DNA of 64,000 nt from the NCBI RefSeq assembly GCF_016861845.1, contig NZ_BOLV01000004.1:62001-126000 (forward strand). The letters run 5' to 3'. The DNA comes from Lacticaseibacillus suilingensis. GTDB taxonomy: Bacteria > Bacillota > Bacilli > Lactobacillales > Lactobacillaceae. This document shows positions 16,467 through 25,980 of the stretch, piece by piece. Below the pieces are notes generated by a model. It saw only the letters and a list, made by a program, of their open reading frames with translations, searched no databases and was not told where the DNA came from. A program made the translations under genes and the position numbers. The number at the start of each line of letters is the position of its first letter. Within the stretch, counting starts at the first letter, position 1.

Positions 16467-17396
16467 CTAGCCCAAACCCGCAAGGTATCGCATCACTTTG
16501 TCGTTATCCTGGTTTTCTAATTCTTGAATAATGTGCAGGTACGTCTGTTGAGTCGTTGTCATGTTGGAATGACCAAGTCGCCGTGCAACACTTGCGATTG
16601 ATACGCCAGCAAATAGAAGCAGGGAGGCATGGGTATGCCGCAGACCGTGGATTGAGATGACTGGAACTTTTACATTTTCACAATGCTTTTGGAGCCGGTA
16701 ATTGACAGTTGAGTTGAATACACGGCCATCAACAAAGATTGGTTCATCTTTCGGCATATCTTTAACTAGCTGAGAAAACTGCATTATGGTCTGCCAGTCG
16801 ATCTGGACGTTCCGTTTCGATGAACGATTCTTCGTAGGCTGAAATCCCCCTGAAGAAGTCTTGTAATTCCATGTTTTATTGATCGAAAGCGTCTGGTGTG
16901 TAAAGTCAAAATCTTTCGGTGTAATAGCTAGCGCTTCTGCAAACCGTAAACCCGTTTTGGCAATTAGGAGAATTAACCAATCCCAGTTTGGAGTGGTCTC
17001 TAAATCCAGGTCGTTTAATACTGCATGAAGCTCAAATTGATTTAGATATTTAGGCTTTTTGGGAGCAGGGGTCTTACCTTTAATCACCACTTTATGTGTT
17101 GGATCCCGTTGCAAAAGTCCCTCGTCGATTGCGTCTATGAGAGCACCTTTGAGTTGATGGTGAAAATCGAGGGTTGTCTGTCTTTCATGTGTTAGCGCGT
17201 ATTTGTTGAGTAACTCCTGATAGGACTTACGGTCGATTTGATTGAGTGAGAGCGTTGGTGCTAGTTCAATTAGTTGATGATAACTGATCCGATATTTCTG
17301 CAAAGTGACCTCACGTACAGCACCTAATTTGTAAAGCTCATACCATTCCCTAAAATACCGGTAGAAAAGTATGGTCGAACTTCTATGGTTTTCCAT
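16467..17396 (-). CDS. Tyrosine recombinase (XerC/integrase family), likely hsdS shuffler
   Basis: A 309-aa tyrosine recombinase. An N-terminal SAM-like core-binding domain (residues 10-105) is followed by the catalytic domain with R151 (TGLRFAEAL), H250 and R253 (HGLRHTHA), H276 (LGHSNM) and the nucleophile Y286 (TYLH). I start at the ATG with AGGAGG eight bases before it; a 46-residue upstream extension is rejected. It lies between hsdS and an inverted partial hsdS, both on this strand's side of an inverted-repeat system. That is the arrangement of shufflons of type I systems in streptococci and lactobacilli. A phage integrase remnant is the alternative, but no other phage gene or attachment site is seen. 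Confidence 0.9.
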   Translation of the reverse strand: MENHRSSTILFYRYFREWYELYKLGAVREVTLQKYRISYHQLIELAPTLSLNQIDRKSYQELLNKYALTHERQTTLDFHHQLKGALIDAIDEGLLQRDPTHKVVIKGKTPAPKKPKYLNQFELHAVLNDLDLETTPNWDWLILLIAKTGLRFAEALAITPKDFDFTHQTLSINKTWNYKTSSGGFQPTKNRSSKRNVQIDWQTIMQFSQLVKDMPKDEPIFVDGRVFNSTVNYRLQKHCENVKVPVISIHGLRHTHASLLLFAGVSIASVARRLGHSNMTTTQQTYLHIIQELENQDNDKVMRYLAGLG

Positions 17397-17484
17397 TGTG
17401 GTACCTCCTATTGAAAAGATTGATGATTTTGCATCATCAATGATTACTTTATCTGAGAAGGACACAACACACGATAAATACAGG

Positions 17485-18066
17485 TTAACTTTTCGGGGGT
17501 GATGCCTTTTGTTGATGAAGAGCAATAGCATCATCCAACAATGTCAGAGAGCGGGCGATCTGTTTTTGCTCAGCTTTAGTTGGAACGAACAATTTCCATT
17601 TTTTTACTTCTGACATTGGTACTAAATTCGTGATTGCTGACCCTGGGTTTGCTCCAGTCAGCCTCCGTTGCATCTGCGGAGATCTAATTAGCTGTAGAAA
17701 ATACTCGGCGTCCATTTTGTTGTCGTCAATCTTAAATCTTATTAGGGCCTGGTTAAACACACCAGTCTTAATGCCCTCTGGGACTCTCGAGATACGTCCG
17801 ATAGTCCCGGCTCCACTCATGATAAAGTCACCTGGGCGGATTTCGAATTTGGAGAGTTCGTGGAATGTCTTTTCGGAGATATTGTAGCGAGTGTCATATC
17901 TGTCGTAGATTGCATTCTGCTGTTCATAGACCGCATAGGGGCTTTCGGGAACGAATAAGGATTTTTTTAATGCACTTCCAAATGGCCCACGTCGGATTCC
18001 ATCATCGACGTCGAGCATCCAGCTAAACTTACGCTGTTCCCAGACATAATTAAAAAACGACCCCAC
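17485..18066 (-). pseudogene. Silent hsdS cassette (one TRD, truncated)
   Basis: Inverted partial HsdS of 193 codons. It contains WEQRKFSWMLDVDDGIRRG at its start, one TRD distinct from those of the active gene (GSAITNLVPMSEVKKWKLFVP near its end) and IALHQQ before a frame-altering end (ASPPKS). It has no proper start: the frame opens with a GTG lacking a ribosome-binding site, and the conserved N-terminal part is missing. The ends coincide with the inverted repeats shared with the active hsdS, so it is best read as a donor of an alternative TRD. After inversion at set A (second copy), TRD2 would be replaced by this domain. Confidence 0.82.
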
Positions 18067-18403
18067 TCATGAATTACTGAATAAATCTGACTTTGTGTAG
18101 AATAGGACGCGAAAAGCGGCAATAATACCATGTAAATAACTATGTGGATTAATTGTTTCATTTCATTTTAGATGTTGTTGACCATTTTCAGTAACTATTC
18201 GGAAGCGTGAAAGATGAGTAATGCATGCTCGTAAACAGCCTAGGAGAACAAGAAGATTAGTTTAGACTATTAGGACATAATGCTGCTCGCTAGGTTAGAA
18301 TAGCAGTAATGGACTTCGAGAAACTTTGGTGAGGTTTGTGGGTCGCCAGTACATTGGAATAAGCATCTGGGCCCACGAAGCAAGAATTGGGGGAGTACGT
18401 ATC
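18067..18403. other. Intergenic stretch, nothing recognised
   Basis: AT-rich non-coding DNA between the silent hsdS cassette and the Mrr-like gene. I see no terminator, repeat or frame with a good start. It presumably contains the promoter of the Mrr-like gene. Confidence 0.5.
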
Positions 18404-19351
18404 ATGTACAATTATAAGCAGTTGAAATTAGGGAAGCACGGGCTGCCAACATGGGATGGATTGATACCAGTAGTCATGCAATTGGCTGGTGAGCAGGAAG
18501 CATGGCGGGGTCAAGAATTGATTAAAGAAACCGCCAACGCTATCGCTTTGCCTCCTAACCTGCGAAATCAAACATACGAAAAGTATCCAGATAATAATAT
18601 CATTGAAGATCGTGTCACCTGGGCGTTATCGGATCTTGCTATATCTGGCCTCTTGGTTCGGCCTAGAAGAGGAACATACCGCATTACCGAGTTGGGTAAG
18701 AGACTAATCAGCCAGTATGGTGTTAATCTGAGTGCTAAGGAGATTCATGCACAAGAGGCGTATAAAGCTCATCAGCGAGAGCTTAAGCAGAGAAAAGTGA
18801 AGTCTTCAGATGAATCCCGCCATGAAGACGATGCGCCAGTAACATATAAAATTGATGAAATTCAACGTCAAATCGAGAACTATAACTCAGAGATCGCTGC
18901 CGATCTCCTAGAACGAATTCGCGAAGCGGAACCAGGCTTTTTCGAAAATCTAGTAGCAGATTTGCTAAGTCGAATGGGTTATCAGGGGCCTGAGGGTAAA
19001 ACAATGGTCACGCCACAATCAAGAGATGGCGGCATCGATGGCATTATTAACCAGGACCCTCTGGGCACGAGCACGGTGTACTTCCAGGCGAAACGTTACG
19101 CTGCCGACAATATTGTCCAAAGGCCAGCAATTCAGGGCTTCTATGGGGCTTTATCAAGTGTCCACGCAGACCGTGGTGTGTTCATTTCTACATCAAGCTT
19201 TAGCGAAGGCGCCAAGGAACAAGCTAAGAGCTTTTCGATTGTGTTGATTGATGGCATTCGGCTCACCCAGTTGCTACTGCATTATCACGTCGGGGTGCAA
19301 GCGAAGAAAAACTATGATCTGTTTCAAATTGATGAAGATTACTTCAGTTAA
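18404..19351 (+). CDS. Mrr-type modification-dependent restriction endonuclease
   Basis: A 315-aa protein of the Mrr family. The N-terminal winged-helix domain (about residues 8-105, with GLPTWDGLIPVVMQL and RRGTYRITELGKRLIS) precedes a charged linker. The C-terminal Mrr_cat nuclease fold has FFENLVADLLSRMGY, SRDGGIDGIIN, and the PD-(D/E)xK element VYFQAKRY, followed by IQGFYGAL and GVFISTSSFSEGA. The ATG follows GGGGGAG by eight bases. The second GmrSD-like gene starts 56 bases later, so the two are probably cotranscribed. Family members cut DNA carrying methylated bases. That would need compatibility with the host's own methylation. Confidence 0.9.
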   Translation: MYNYKQLKLGKHGLPTWDGLIPVVMQLAGEQEAWRGQELIKETANAIALPPNLRNQTYEKYPDNNIIEDRVTWALSDLAISGLLVRPRRGTYRITELGKRLISQYGVNLSAKEIHAQEAYKAHQRELKQRKVKSSDESRHEDDAPVTYKIDEIQRQIENYNSEIAADLLERIREAEPGFFENLVADLLSRMGYQGPEGKTMVTPQSRDGGIDGIINQDPLGTSTVYFQAKRYAADNIVQRPAIQGFYGALSSVHADRGVFISTSSFSEGAKEQAKSFSIVLIDGIRLTQLLLHYHVGVQAKKNYDLFQIDEDYFS

Positions 19352-19407
19352 CAGTAGTTGGCTATCTATTTTGACCAGGCGGTAAGTCATTCATGGAGGA
19401 GTAAACG

Positions 19408-20430
19408 TTGGACGGAAAAGCAAAGGCAATTGTCGCGGAAGTGCTAAACTCGCCAAGCCTAGTCGTGCCAGTCTATCAGCGCAGGTACAGCTGGGGGAAC
19501 GCACAAGTTGATCGAATGATGACCGATATTGAAAGTGCGATTCGAGCATCAAGAGCCAGTTATTTTCTTGGTTCAGTGATACTAGACAGTTCTCAAGGGG
19601 ACTTCCGTGAGGTCGCGGTGATTGATGGCCAGCAGCGTTTGACGACAATTTCGCTACTGCTGATGGTGCTCCGCGACGAGTTAGCCGACAAGGATTCCAC
19701 AACCGCGGAAAAAATCGACCATGTTTATCTGATTGATCCCTATAAGCGCGATGGTTCGAGCAGGAATCACCTGCATCCCGTTGCCGAGGACGAAGAACAA
19801 TACCTAGATGTGTATGCTCATGGCGAGGCTGCCGCGCATTCCCTTTTTCGAGAGAATTATCTTCAAATGCGAAGCTACCTGCGGCAAAGTAAACTGACTC
19901 CAGCCGAGTGGTTCGATTACCTCGAGGGTCGGGTCACGGTGATGGCAATCACCGTGCAAGCCGGAGACGATCCACAGTTAATCTTTGAAAGCCTGAATTC
20001 AACGGGCTTGGATTTAACCGAAGCAGATAAGATTCGTAATTACTTGCTAATGAGTTTACCGCCGGCGCATCAAGCATCCGCTTTTAAAGTCTGGCAGAAG
20101 AACGAAGCAATTGTTCACAGTGAACAGATGTCGGCATTTTATCGCCATTACATGAGTTCAATGGAGAAAACCGCTAAGCCAATCCGTGAATCTGATGTGT
20201 ATGAGCAGTATCGTCGCCTTTTGGGGATGGCGAGTAATTTTGATCGCGAACAGCAATTGACCTTGGAAAGCACCATCGCACACCGCTATGCCGAGGTTGC
20301 TTACCCAGCAGAAACCGAGGGGATGGACTTTCGGCTGAGAGCTCTGCTAATCCGATTGTCACATCTTAATACAGACGTCTATATGCCTTTTGCCTTAACA
20401 CTTCTGAAAAGGTTGACGAGGCGGCCATAA
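19408..20430 (+). pseudogene. GmrSD-like nuclease 2, DUF262 half (frameshifted)
   Basis: N-terminal DUF262 part of a GmrSD-like protein. The start is TTG with GGAGGAG upstream. The ParB-like domain has VPVYQRRYSWG and the exact VIDGQQRLTT signature, then LIFESLNSTGLDLTEADKIRNYLL, typical of the family. The frame ends at 20430 after a one-base loss in an A run near 20407-20410. Coding continues in a second frame to about 20505 (KVDEAAISLDELIG, then LLSYLGRRLALPL) and, after another one-base shift, in a third frame. Two shifts within 100 bases make the gene inactive as read. Assembly error cannot be excluded. Confidence 0.8.
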
Positions 20431-20521
20431 GCCTCGATGAATTGATTGGGAGTCTGCGGCTGTTGTTAAGCTATCTGGGCCGGCGGTTGGCATTGCCACT
20501 GCAGGACTGAACAACTTCTTC

Positions 20522-21958
20522 GTGATCTTGAATCGTCAAGTCGAGCATGTGGCGGATCATTTTGATCATTATGATCAAGCTTTGGCCTATGTTCTCGTTC
20601 ATAATGGCCAGTCAAATAAAGTCTTCCCATCCGATGAACAGTTGCAGACGGCATTTAAGACCCGCGATTATTATCAACATGCCAAGCCGGCTTTATGGTT
20701 TATTCTTGATGAGCTCAATCGTGCGCGTGGAGAGGACCAAGATATATACAGTAAGGCTGCAGACGGGCAGTTTTCAATTGAACACATCATGCCCCAGACC
20801 ATGAGCAAGGCCTGGCAGCAAGCACTTGGCGATCAGGCTTCTGAAATCCATGATCATTGGGTTGACCGGCTCCCCAACTTAACTTTGACCGGCTTCAACT
20901 CCAAAATGAGTAATCGTTCTTTCACTGAGAAGCGTGATATGAAAGACGGTTATCGCGATACTGCCATCAAGCTTAACCAGTGGTTGACTCAGTACGATCA
21001 ATGGAATGAAGTAACGCTGAAGGAGCGCGAGGAAGATTTATACTCGCGGGCTTTGCAGGTATGGCCAATGCCGGATGTTATGGATGTGGATGTTGAAACG
21101 CAACACAACGATGACATTGAACTGGGCGACGATATGGACGTGACGGGGTGGAAAATCGATTCGTATTCATTTTTGGACGTGGTCGATGAATCGGTTAGTT
21201 CTTGGAGTCAGCTGACGGAACGTATTGTGGACCAACTCTGGGCGCAGGACTCATCACGTTTCTATCAGGCGGCTAGCGATCCGAATGAGACATTGGTAAC
21301 TTATACCAAAGAAGGCGACTCACGGGATCAGTATGAACCACTGCCCGACCCGGAAATTCAGATTCTGACCCGCCGCATTAACAATCAACGGAGATTGGGT
21401 TTACTAGGTCGTTTGATAGCTCTTTATCAGTACTCACTATCTGATATCAAGGTCCATCAAACCAATGGCGATCGGTTACTATTCACAAAGGCGCAGCGTG
21501 AATTAATCGCGAGGGACTTAATAATTGGCCTGAACAGCTTGAAGAGTGGGTATCCGATTACATTGGTTTCGAATGTCGGCGGCAGTACCTATGTCCGTTT
21601 TCGCACGCAAAATATCGATCACTATTTCGATCAGGTTTTCTCATTTGATGATAAGGACCTTCGAGCTTGGAGCAATGGCAGTCCATACTATTGGGAGTTT
21701 CAACTCAAAAACAGTAAGGGTGTGATTCTAAGGTTAGTGACGCACCTGACTGATGATGACTCGGCGTTGCATGGCGCCATCGATCGTTTGCTGGACGACT
21801 ACGACACGCCCAGAACGCAAGGCAAGGGCTGGCGGACGGTTAAAGAAAGTTGGCAACTACCGCTTCAGGCAGCTGACCTTGATTTGGGGGACCCTGAGCA
21901 TAATCAAATTTTGATCACGCAACAGCTGAAAGAACTGATAACTGAAATAACGCAATAG
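20522..21958 (+). pseudogene. GmrSD-like nuclease 2, DUF1524 half plus C-terminal domain
   Basis: Continuation of the gene starting at 19408. In-frame similarity already begins at about 20507 (GLNNFFVILN), upstream of the first ATG-like codon. The DUF1524 HNH nuclease is complete: FSIEHIMPQTMSKAW, then LPNLTLTGFNSKMSNRSF. A further 300 residues follow; they include an extra alpha/beta region (GSTYVRFRTQNIDHYF, YYWEFQLKN) often seen as a C-terminal extension in long DUF262 proteins, which I cannot name. A terminator with an ATCGTCGT core follows. No separate ribosome-binding site supports independent translation. Confidence 0.8.
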
Positions 21959-21964
21959 GTGATA

Positions 21965-22002
21965 ATCGTCGTATGCCACACATCGTGGTGTACGGCGATT
22001 TT
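21965..22002 (+). terminator. Terminator with ATCGTCGT core
   Basis: Long near-perfect hairpin: ATCGTCGTATGCCAC against GTGGTGTACGGCGAT, five-base loop, then TTTTGT, seven bases after the stop of GmrSD-like gene 2. Confidence 0.82.
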
Positions 22003-22427
22003 GTATGACCTCGATTTGAAAATGAAGTTGTCCCGGACAAAAAAAGTCTTATCTCAGATCGATATTTAATAACATCACCCTAGATGTCAAAGACGGTCTT
22101 GAATGTGGCTCCTACAATTTGTGACTGACATTGACAGTAGATTGATAGATAGCCATACGGAGGCATTTTTATTTGAAAACCCACGAGTCTTTTGTTTTCC
22201 GAGGATTTCTTCGATCGAACTATCGAGAAGCATTACTGTGGAATGAACGAAGACATGTCATGATAGATCAAAATGGCATGTTCGGGTTAAGGTACTTGTG
22301 ATATGCTTGAAACAGTTTTTGACAAGAAAATGAAAAGGCATCCAGTACGCTCTAAAATATGGCTTTTTTCATATTACAAGACTAAATAACTTGAATAATA
22401 TTTCAATCAGGGGCTGGGGGAATTACA
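22003..22427 (+). other. Intergenic stretch with a possible 42-aa frame
   Basis: AT-rich DNA between the second GmrSD-like locus and the two-gene operon. A 42-codon frame at 22173-22301 starts with TTG nine bases after GGAGG and encodes a basic peptide (MKTHESFVFRGFLRSNYREA at its start). I do not recognise it. It could be a small gene, a regulatory peptide or a fragment. The operon promoter should lie in 22302-22427 but no clear boxes stand out. Confidence 0.35.
22173..22301 (+). CDS. Possible 42-aa basic peptide
   Basis: TTG start nine bases after a GGAGG site (22159-22163), 42 codons, stop TGA at 22299. The peptide is rich in Arg and aromatic residues. The only support is the ribosome-binding site and its position directly upstream of a possible defence operon. 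Not recognised. Confidence 0.25.
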   Translation: MKTHESFVFRGFLRSNYREALLWNERRHVMIDQNGMFGLRYL

Positions 22428-24236
22428 GTGAGCGAACTTAGGCTTAATTGGGAAGAATTACACCATTTAAATCCAAACTTAAAAGGAAAGGTATATCAAA
22501 CTGGCATTACGAGGGTTGCAGATGAGGCCTCAGACGTAAATCTTAAAGCGAGATGGATGAAAATCGGGGAGGAAACAATCGCTGCCAATCTGAAGCTCTA
22601 CTGCCTTCAAAATATCCACGTGAGTTTAGAGGGGTATCAGGCAGTCAAAGATGCGTCGCTTGAAGGCATATATGCAGCCCTGTATCAGCGGTTAATTACC
22701 CATGTTAGAGGAACTAATACCGCCAACAAGTCCTTAAGAAGAGAGCGGGTTGATCGCGTCGTGGGTTTCTTGGCATCAGAGGTCGATCCCCTTGCAGTTG
22801 GACAATGGTTGACACCAGAGATTTTAACCAGCTCGGTCCGCCAGTTGTTGCCAGCTGATGAAGCCTTGAGAGAATATGCGAAAAAGAACGCTGGTAGATT
22901 AGATCGAACGGTGACCCCCACCCCAAGGGGGATTCATGTTCGACTTGAATATCGCTTTAAAGTTGCGGTAGGTGAAGGGGATACCCTGGGAGAGGCTGAG
23001 TCCATTGCCAAGGAGAAACTGGCCGACTTGCTTTTCGATGGTGATTTTCCGACGGTTCAGGATTCTTATCCCCAAAAATCTCGACAGCTACACACGCCGA
23101 CCAGCTTCATGGTGTCCTGGGCACGTTTGTTTAATATTTCGGATGATTTGACCGCGCGTATCTTATTTTTTGATGCTAAGAATGCTTCAATGGACAATTT
23201 GATCGAATCAATTGGGGAGAGCCTTTGCCGGATTTATTGTTTCGCGAACCTATCTATGAATGAGAATGAGCCTTCCGAAACCATCCGAGATTTCATCGGT
23301 AAGCTGGCCAAGCTCGCGGCAATTCATCATGCACCATACAGTTTGGATCAATCTCGAACGAAGGAGATCGTTATCGACAGAGTGATCTACCGACTTTTTT
23401 ATTATCTTAAGCCACTTGGCAAAGTAGCTGATCCCCAATTTGAGGAGATCCTTTCCTCAGTTTCGATGAAAACCGTACAAGCAGAGCCGGCCGTTGAAGT
23501 GGATAAAATCTTACCAAGACCACATGCCGATTCGGTGGCTGCAAGCACGCAAACGCGGCTAGTCACTAGTGTTTACCAAACGACGGTTAAACACCCGGCA
23601 GAATTGAAAAAACAGCAGCCGACAGTTGTACCCTTCGTGTGGACGCAGATGGACGATGCAATGGCAATCCGTCAGTGGCTCGACCGCTATCAAGTGCCTT
23701 ACACCGCGATATTGCCTCAAGAAAAGGCGCCTCTGCCTTTTTTGACTCAATTTTTGGTTAAAAAACCAGGTTTAAAATTACTGGTGGCATTGTCACAACT
23801 TGACCGGGAAGAATTGCACGAGTTAGCACCGTTAATTCAGCAAGTTTTGGATCAGTCGGGTGGGGAGGTAGACTTGCTAGCGGGAAATCTCGATCAGGTC
23901 TTTACTGAGGCAAATCAAGTTAACGGTATCTCGGCGAGTGCTCTACTAGGGTTAATGAATCGAGGCGTAAAATTTGGTGACTTGGCAGATGATCAAGTGG
24001 GCGGCTTTATTGAACTCCGTGAGCCAGAGTTGACAATTGATTTGTTCTTGGCAACACCATTATCGAACAAATCATCACACGGAACGGTCCGTTTGTGTCA
24101 ATATACGGTTTCAAAGACCGGCATTGGCCCGTTCACGCAGTTGGGGGTTGATTTTAGAACCATTCGCCAGCCAATTTTGCGTTCAAGACTAGAGAAAATC
24201 ATGTTTGATGACGAGCTGACCGACTTAGGTTTTTAA
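22428..24236 (+). CDS. Unrecognised 602-aa protein, partner of a DUF262 protein
   Basis: I do not recognise this family. The GTG start has GGGGG upstream. The first 150 residues are helical and charged, with RRERVDRVVGFLASEVDP. A segment at about 165-205 (RGIHVRLEYRFKVAVGEGDT...AESIAKEKLADLLFDG) looks like a small mixed domain. Helices dominate to about 350, a variable linker covers about 350-400, and a C-terminal alpha/beta region (about 400-600) carries VVPFVWTQMDDAMAIRQWLDRY and FGDLADDQVGGFIELREPELTIDLFLATP. No nuclease, helicase or methyltransferase motif is visible and there are no membrane segments. It ends 13 bases before the third DUF262 gene, so the two probably act together. It may be a sensor or regulator. 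Confidence 0.85.
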   Translation: MSELRLNWEELHHLNPNLKGKVYQTGITRVADEASDVNLKARWMKIGEETIAANLKLYCLQNIHVSLEGYQAVKDASLEGIYAALYQRLITHVRGTNTANKSLRRERVDRVVGFLASEVDPLAVGQWLTPEILTSSVRQLLPADEALREYAKKNAGRLDRTVTPTPRGIHVRLEYRFKVAVGEGDTLGEAESIAKEKLADLLFDGDFPTVQDSYPQKSRQLHTPTSFMVSWARLFNISDDLTARILFFDAKNASMDNLIESIGESLCRIYCFANLSMNENEPSETIRDFIGKLAKLAAIHHAPYSLDQSRTKEIVIDRVIYRLFYYLKPLGKVADPQFEEILSSVSMKTVQAEPAVEVDKILPRPHADSVAASTQTRLVTSVYQTTVKHPAELKKQQPTVVPFVWTQMDDAMAIRQWLDRYQVPYTAILPQEKAPLPFLTQFLVKKPGLKLLVALSQLDREELHELAPLIQQVLDQSGGEVDLLAGNLDQVFTEANQVNGISASALLGLMNRGVKFGDLADDQVGGFIELREPELTIDLFLATPLSNKSSHGTVRLCQYTVSKTGIGPFTQLGVDFRTIRQPILRSRLEKIMFDDELTDLGF

Positions 24237-24249
24237 GGAGCGATAATTC

Positions 24250-25953
24250 ATGAGTTTAGTAGACATCCCAGAACCATCACGTTTTAGAATCGGCAATCTG
24301 TTTCAGGATAATAATTTCATTGTCCCGCAGTATCAGCGTAATTTTGCTTGGGAAGACAACGAGATCGATGATTTTTGGAATGATTTGGTGGAATTGGCAG
24401 ACGGTCGGCGCAACAGCCATTTCTTTGGTCAGATTGTGACCTTCAAAAATCCCGATGGCAATCAAGAGTTGATCGATGGCCAACAGCGTTTGACTTCCAG
24501 CTCAATTTTGCTGGCGGTAATGCGAGATATTGCTTCTGAGGCCTACAAGCACAATCGTGATGATATGTCCCCAGATTCTGGGGATGTGTTGCGTGATGTA
24601 CAACGCGATGTCCGTAAATTTTTGCGGGGAGAAGAAGACAGTCAACCTTCCCTTATGCTGCAACGTGGCAACCAGGATAAAGAAGGCAGGGATGCTAACG
24701 CGTTCTTTGCCACGCTGATTCATGGCGGCCCTGATCATGCGTACACGGAACCAACCAAAAATATGGTTGCAGCGTACAAATATTTCCAGAGGCATATTAC
24801 AAGTTCTATTAATACCTCTAAGACTTGGGCGGGGCGCGTAGATCGGCTGAGTCAGTTGTTTAAAGCCTTCGTTGACAATTTCTATGTAGTGATGATTTCA
24901 GCACCGTCGCAGCGCGATGCCTTTATCATCTTTGAAACGCTGAACAGCCGGGGTAAAGATCTAAAGGCCTCAGATATCATCAAAAATCATCTGATGTATC
25001 TTTCCGGAGGCGAAATCGAAGAAGCTAATCAAAAATGGAACGCAGTCTCCCATGAGCTGAAAGATGATAGTGATCGCATTACGCACTTCATCCGAACTTA
25101 TTGGGCGGCGCGGCAGCGACTGGTGGTTGAATCGCATCTCTATCGTTCATTGAGTCAAGAACTGACCAATGGGGCTAAAGGCAATGAATTTCTAGATGAT
25201 TTAGAACAGCTTGTGGACCTTTATACGATGCTAGAAGGGGCCCCGCTGAACAAACTACAAAACTTTTTCCAAAACGAGGCCTTGGCTGAGCAAATTGATA
25301 TCCTGTCACGACTGCGCGTCAAGTTGTTTTACCCCATTGTTCTTGCCTTGGCAAAACGTGGCTTTTCACGGTCTGACATGGTCATTGTTATGCAGAAAGT
25401 GATTTCCATTTTCATTCGCCATCGTACGATTATGAATGATGGTACTAACAGCCTTGAGACTGGTTTTGCCGTGATTGCCGAAGATATTTGGAATGGGAAG
25501 CTCAATTCCGTCAGCGCCATTAATGAGGCTATGACTGAGCGGCTAATGAAGCCAGATGCCCAAGTGAAGGGTGCATTCCTAAACCTGACCAAAGATGGTG
25601 GCCTGCGGGGACCAAAGAAGTGGACCTTGGTTTACCTGTTGGTTCAACTGTATGATGAAGAATTAGAAGAAAAAGCTTTTACGGATGATGACTTCCAACT
25701 GGTTCATGTCGGTGAAACGTCAGTCAGCCCGACCATGCTTAACTATATCGGCAATTGGACGCTACTTGAAAAGGGCCTAGTGTCTGATTATGAGAAGGCC
25801 GTGGGGGATAACCTAACGCGGTCGCGGTTGTTGAATCGGTCATTTATCACGGTTAACCATGAACTCGCCAATGACGTCGAGCAAGGCTGGAATGATCAAA
25901 AACTGGCAGCACGTCAGGCCGCATTTGCGTCAGAGTCTCTTGTGATTTGGTAG
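24250..25953 (+). CDS. DUF262 (GmrSD-like) protein 3, intact
   Basis: A 567-aa protein with AAGGAG seven bases before its ATG. The N-terminal DUF262 domain is canonical: VPQYQRNFAWEDNEIDDFW, FFGQIVTF, ELIDGQQRLTSSS, and later FIIFETLNSRGKDLKASDIIKNHLM. A long helical middle follows. The C-terminus resembles DUF1524 (NYIGNWTLLEKG, then LLNRSF), but the usual EHI/EHIMPQ metal-site motif is absent; LVHVGET stands in its place. The HNH part may therefore be inactive or diverged. It is cotranscribed with the unknown 602-aa protein and is the only unbroken member of the three DUF262 genes here. Confidence 0.88.
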   Translation: MSLVDIPEPSRFRIGNLFQDNNFIVPQYQRNFAWEDNEIDDFWNDLVELADGRRNSHFFGQIVTFKNPDGNQELIDGQQRLTSSSILLAVMRDIASEAYKHNRDDMSPDSGDVLRDVQRDVRKFLRGEEDSQPSLMLQRGNQDKEGRDANAFFATLIHGGPDHAYTEPTKNMVAAYKYFQRHITSSINTSKTWAGRVDRLSQLFKAFVDNFYVVMISAPSQRDAFIIFETLNSRGKDLKASDIIKNHLMYLSGGEIEEANQKWNAVSHELKDDSDRITHFIRTYWAARQRLVVESHLYRSLSQELTNGAKGNEFLDDLEQLVDLYTMLEGAPLNKLQNFFQNEALAEQIDILSRLRVKLFYPIVLALAKRGFSRSDMVIVMQKVISIFIRHRTIMNDGTNSLETGFAVIAEDIWNGKLNSVSAINEAMTERLMKPDAQVKGAFLNLTKDGGLRGPKKWTLVYLLVQLYDEELEEKAFTDDDFQLVHVGETSVSPTMLNYIGNWTLLEKGLVSDYEKAVGDNLTRSRLLNRSFITVNHELANDVEQGWNDQKLAARQAAFASESLVIW

Positions 25954-25980
25954 TTTTTTGAAATGGCAGTGTATAACACC

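Larger units (their letters stand above)
15736..17528. repeat. Inverted-repeat set B for hsdS shuffling
   Basis: CTATCGCTCTTCATCA occurs at 15736-15751 (end of TRD1) and 16330-16345 (end of TRD2). Its complement, with one mismatch, is at 17513-17528 at the end of the silent TRD. Sets A and B bracket each TRD, so recombination at either set can exchange domains. Homology of the silent copy ends right after set B. Confidence 0.75.
15246..18042. repeat. Inverted-repeat set A for hsdS shuffling
   Basis: The 15-bp core TGGGAACAGCGTAAG occurs at 15246-15260 (start of TRD1) and 15861-15875 (start of TRD2) on the plus strand, and as its exact complement at 18028-18042 at the start of the silent TRD. 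In the two active copies the match extends upstream to GATTGGG. The copies are arranged for inversion between hsdS and the silent cassette. Confidence 0.8.

Noticed and set aside
16467-17396. Prophage or integrative element suggested by the integrase
   Set aside because: No other phage gene, tRNA or attachment repeat nearby; inverted repeats with hsdS give a better explanation.
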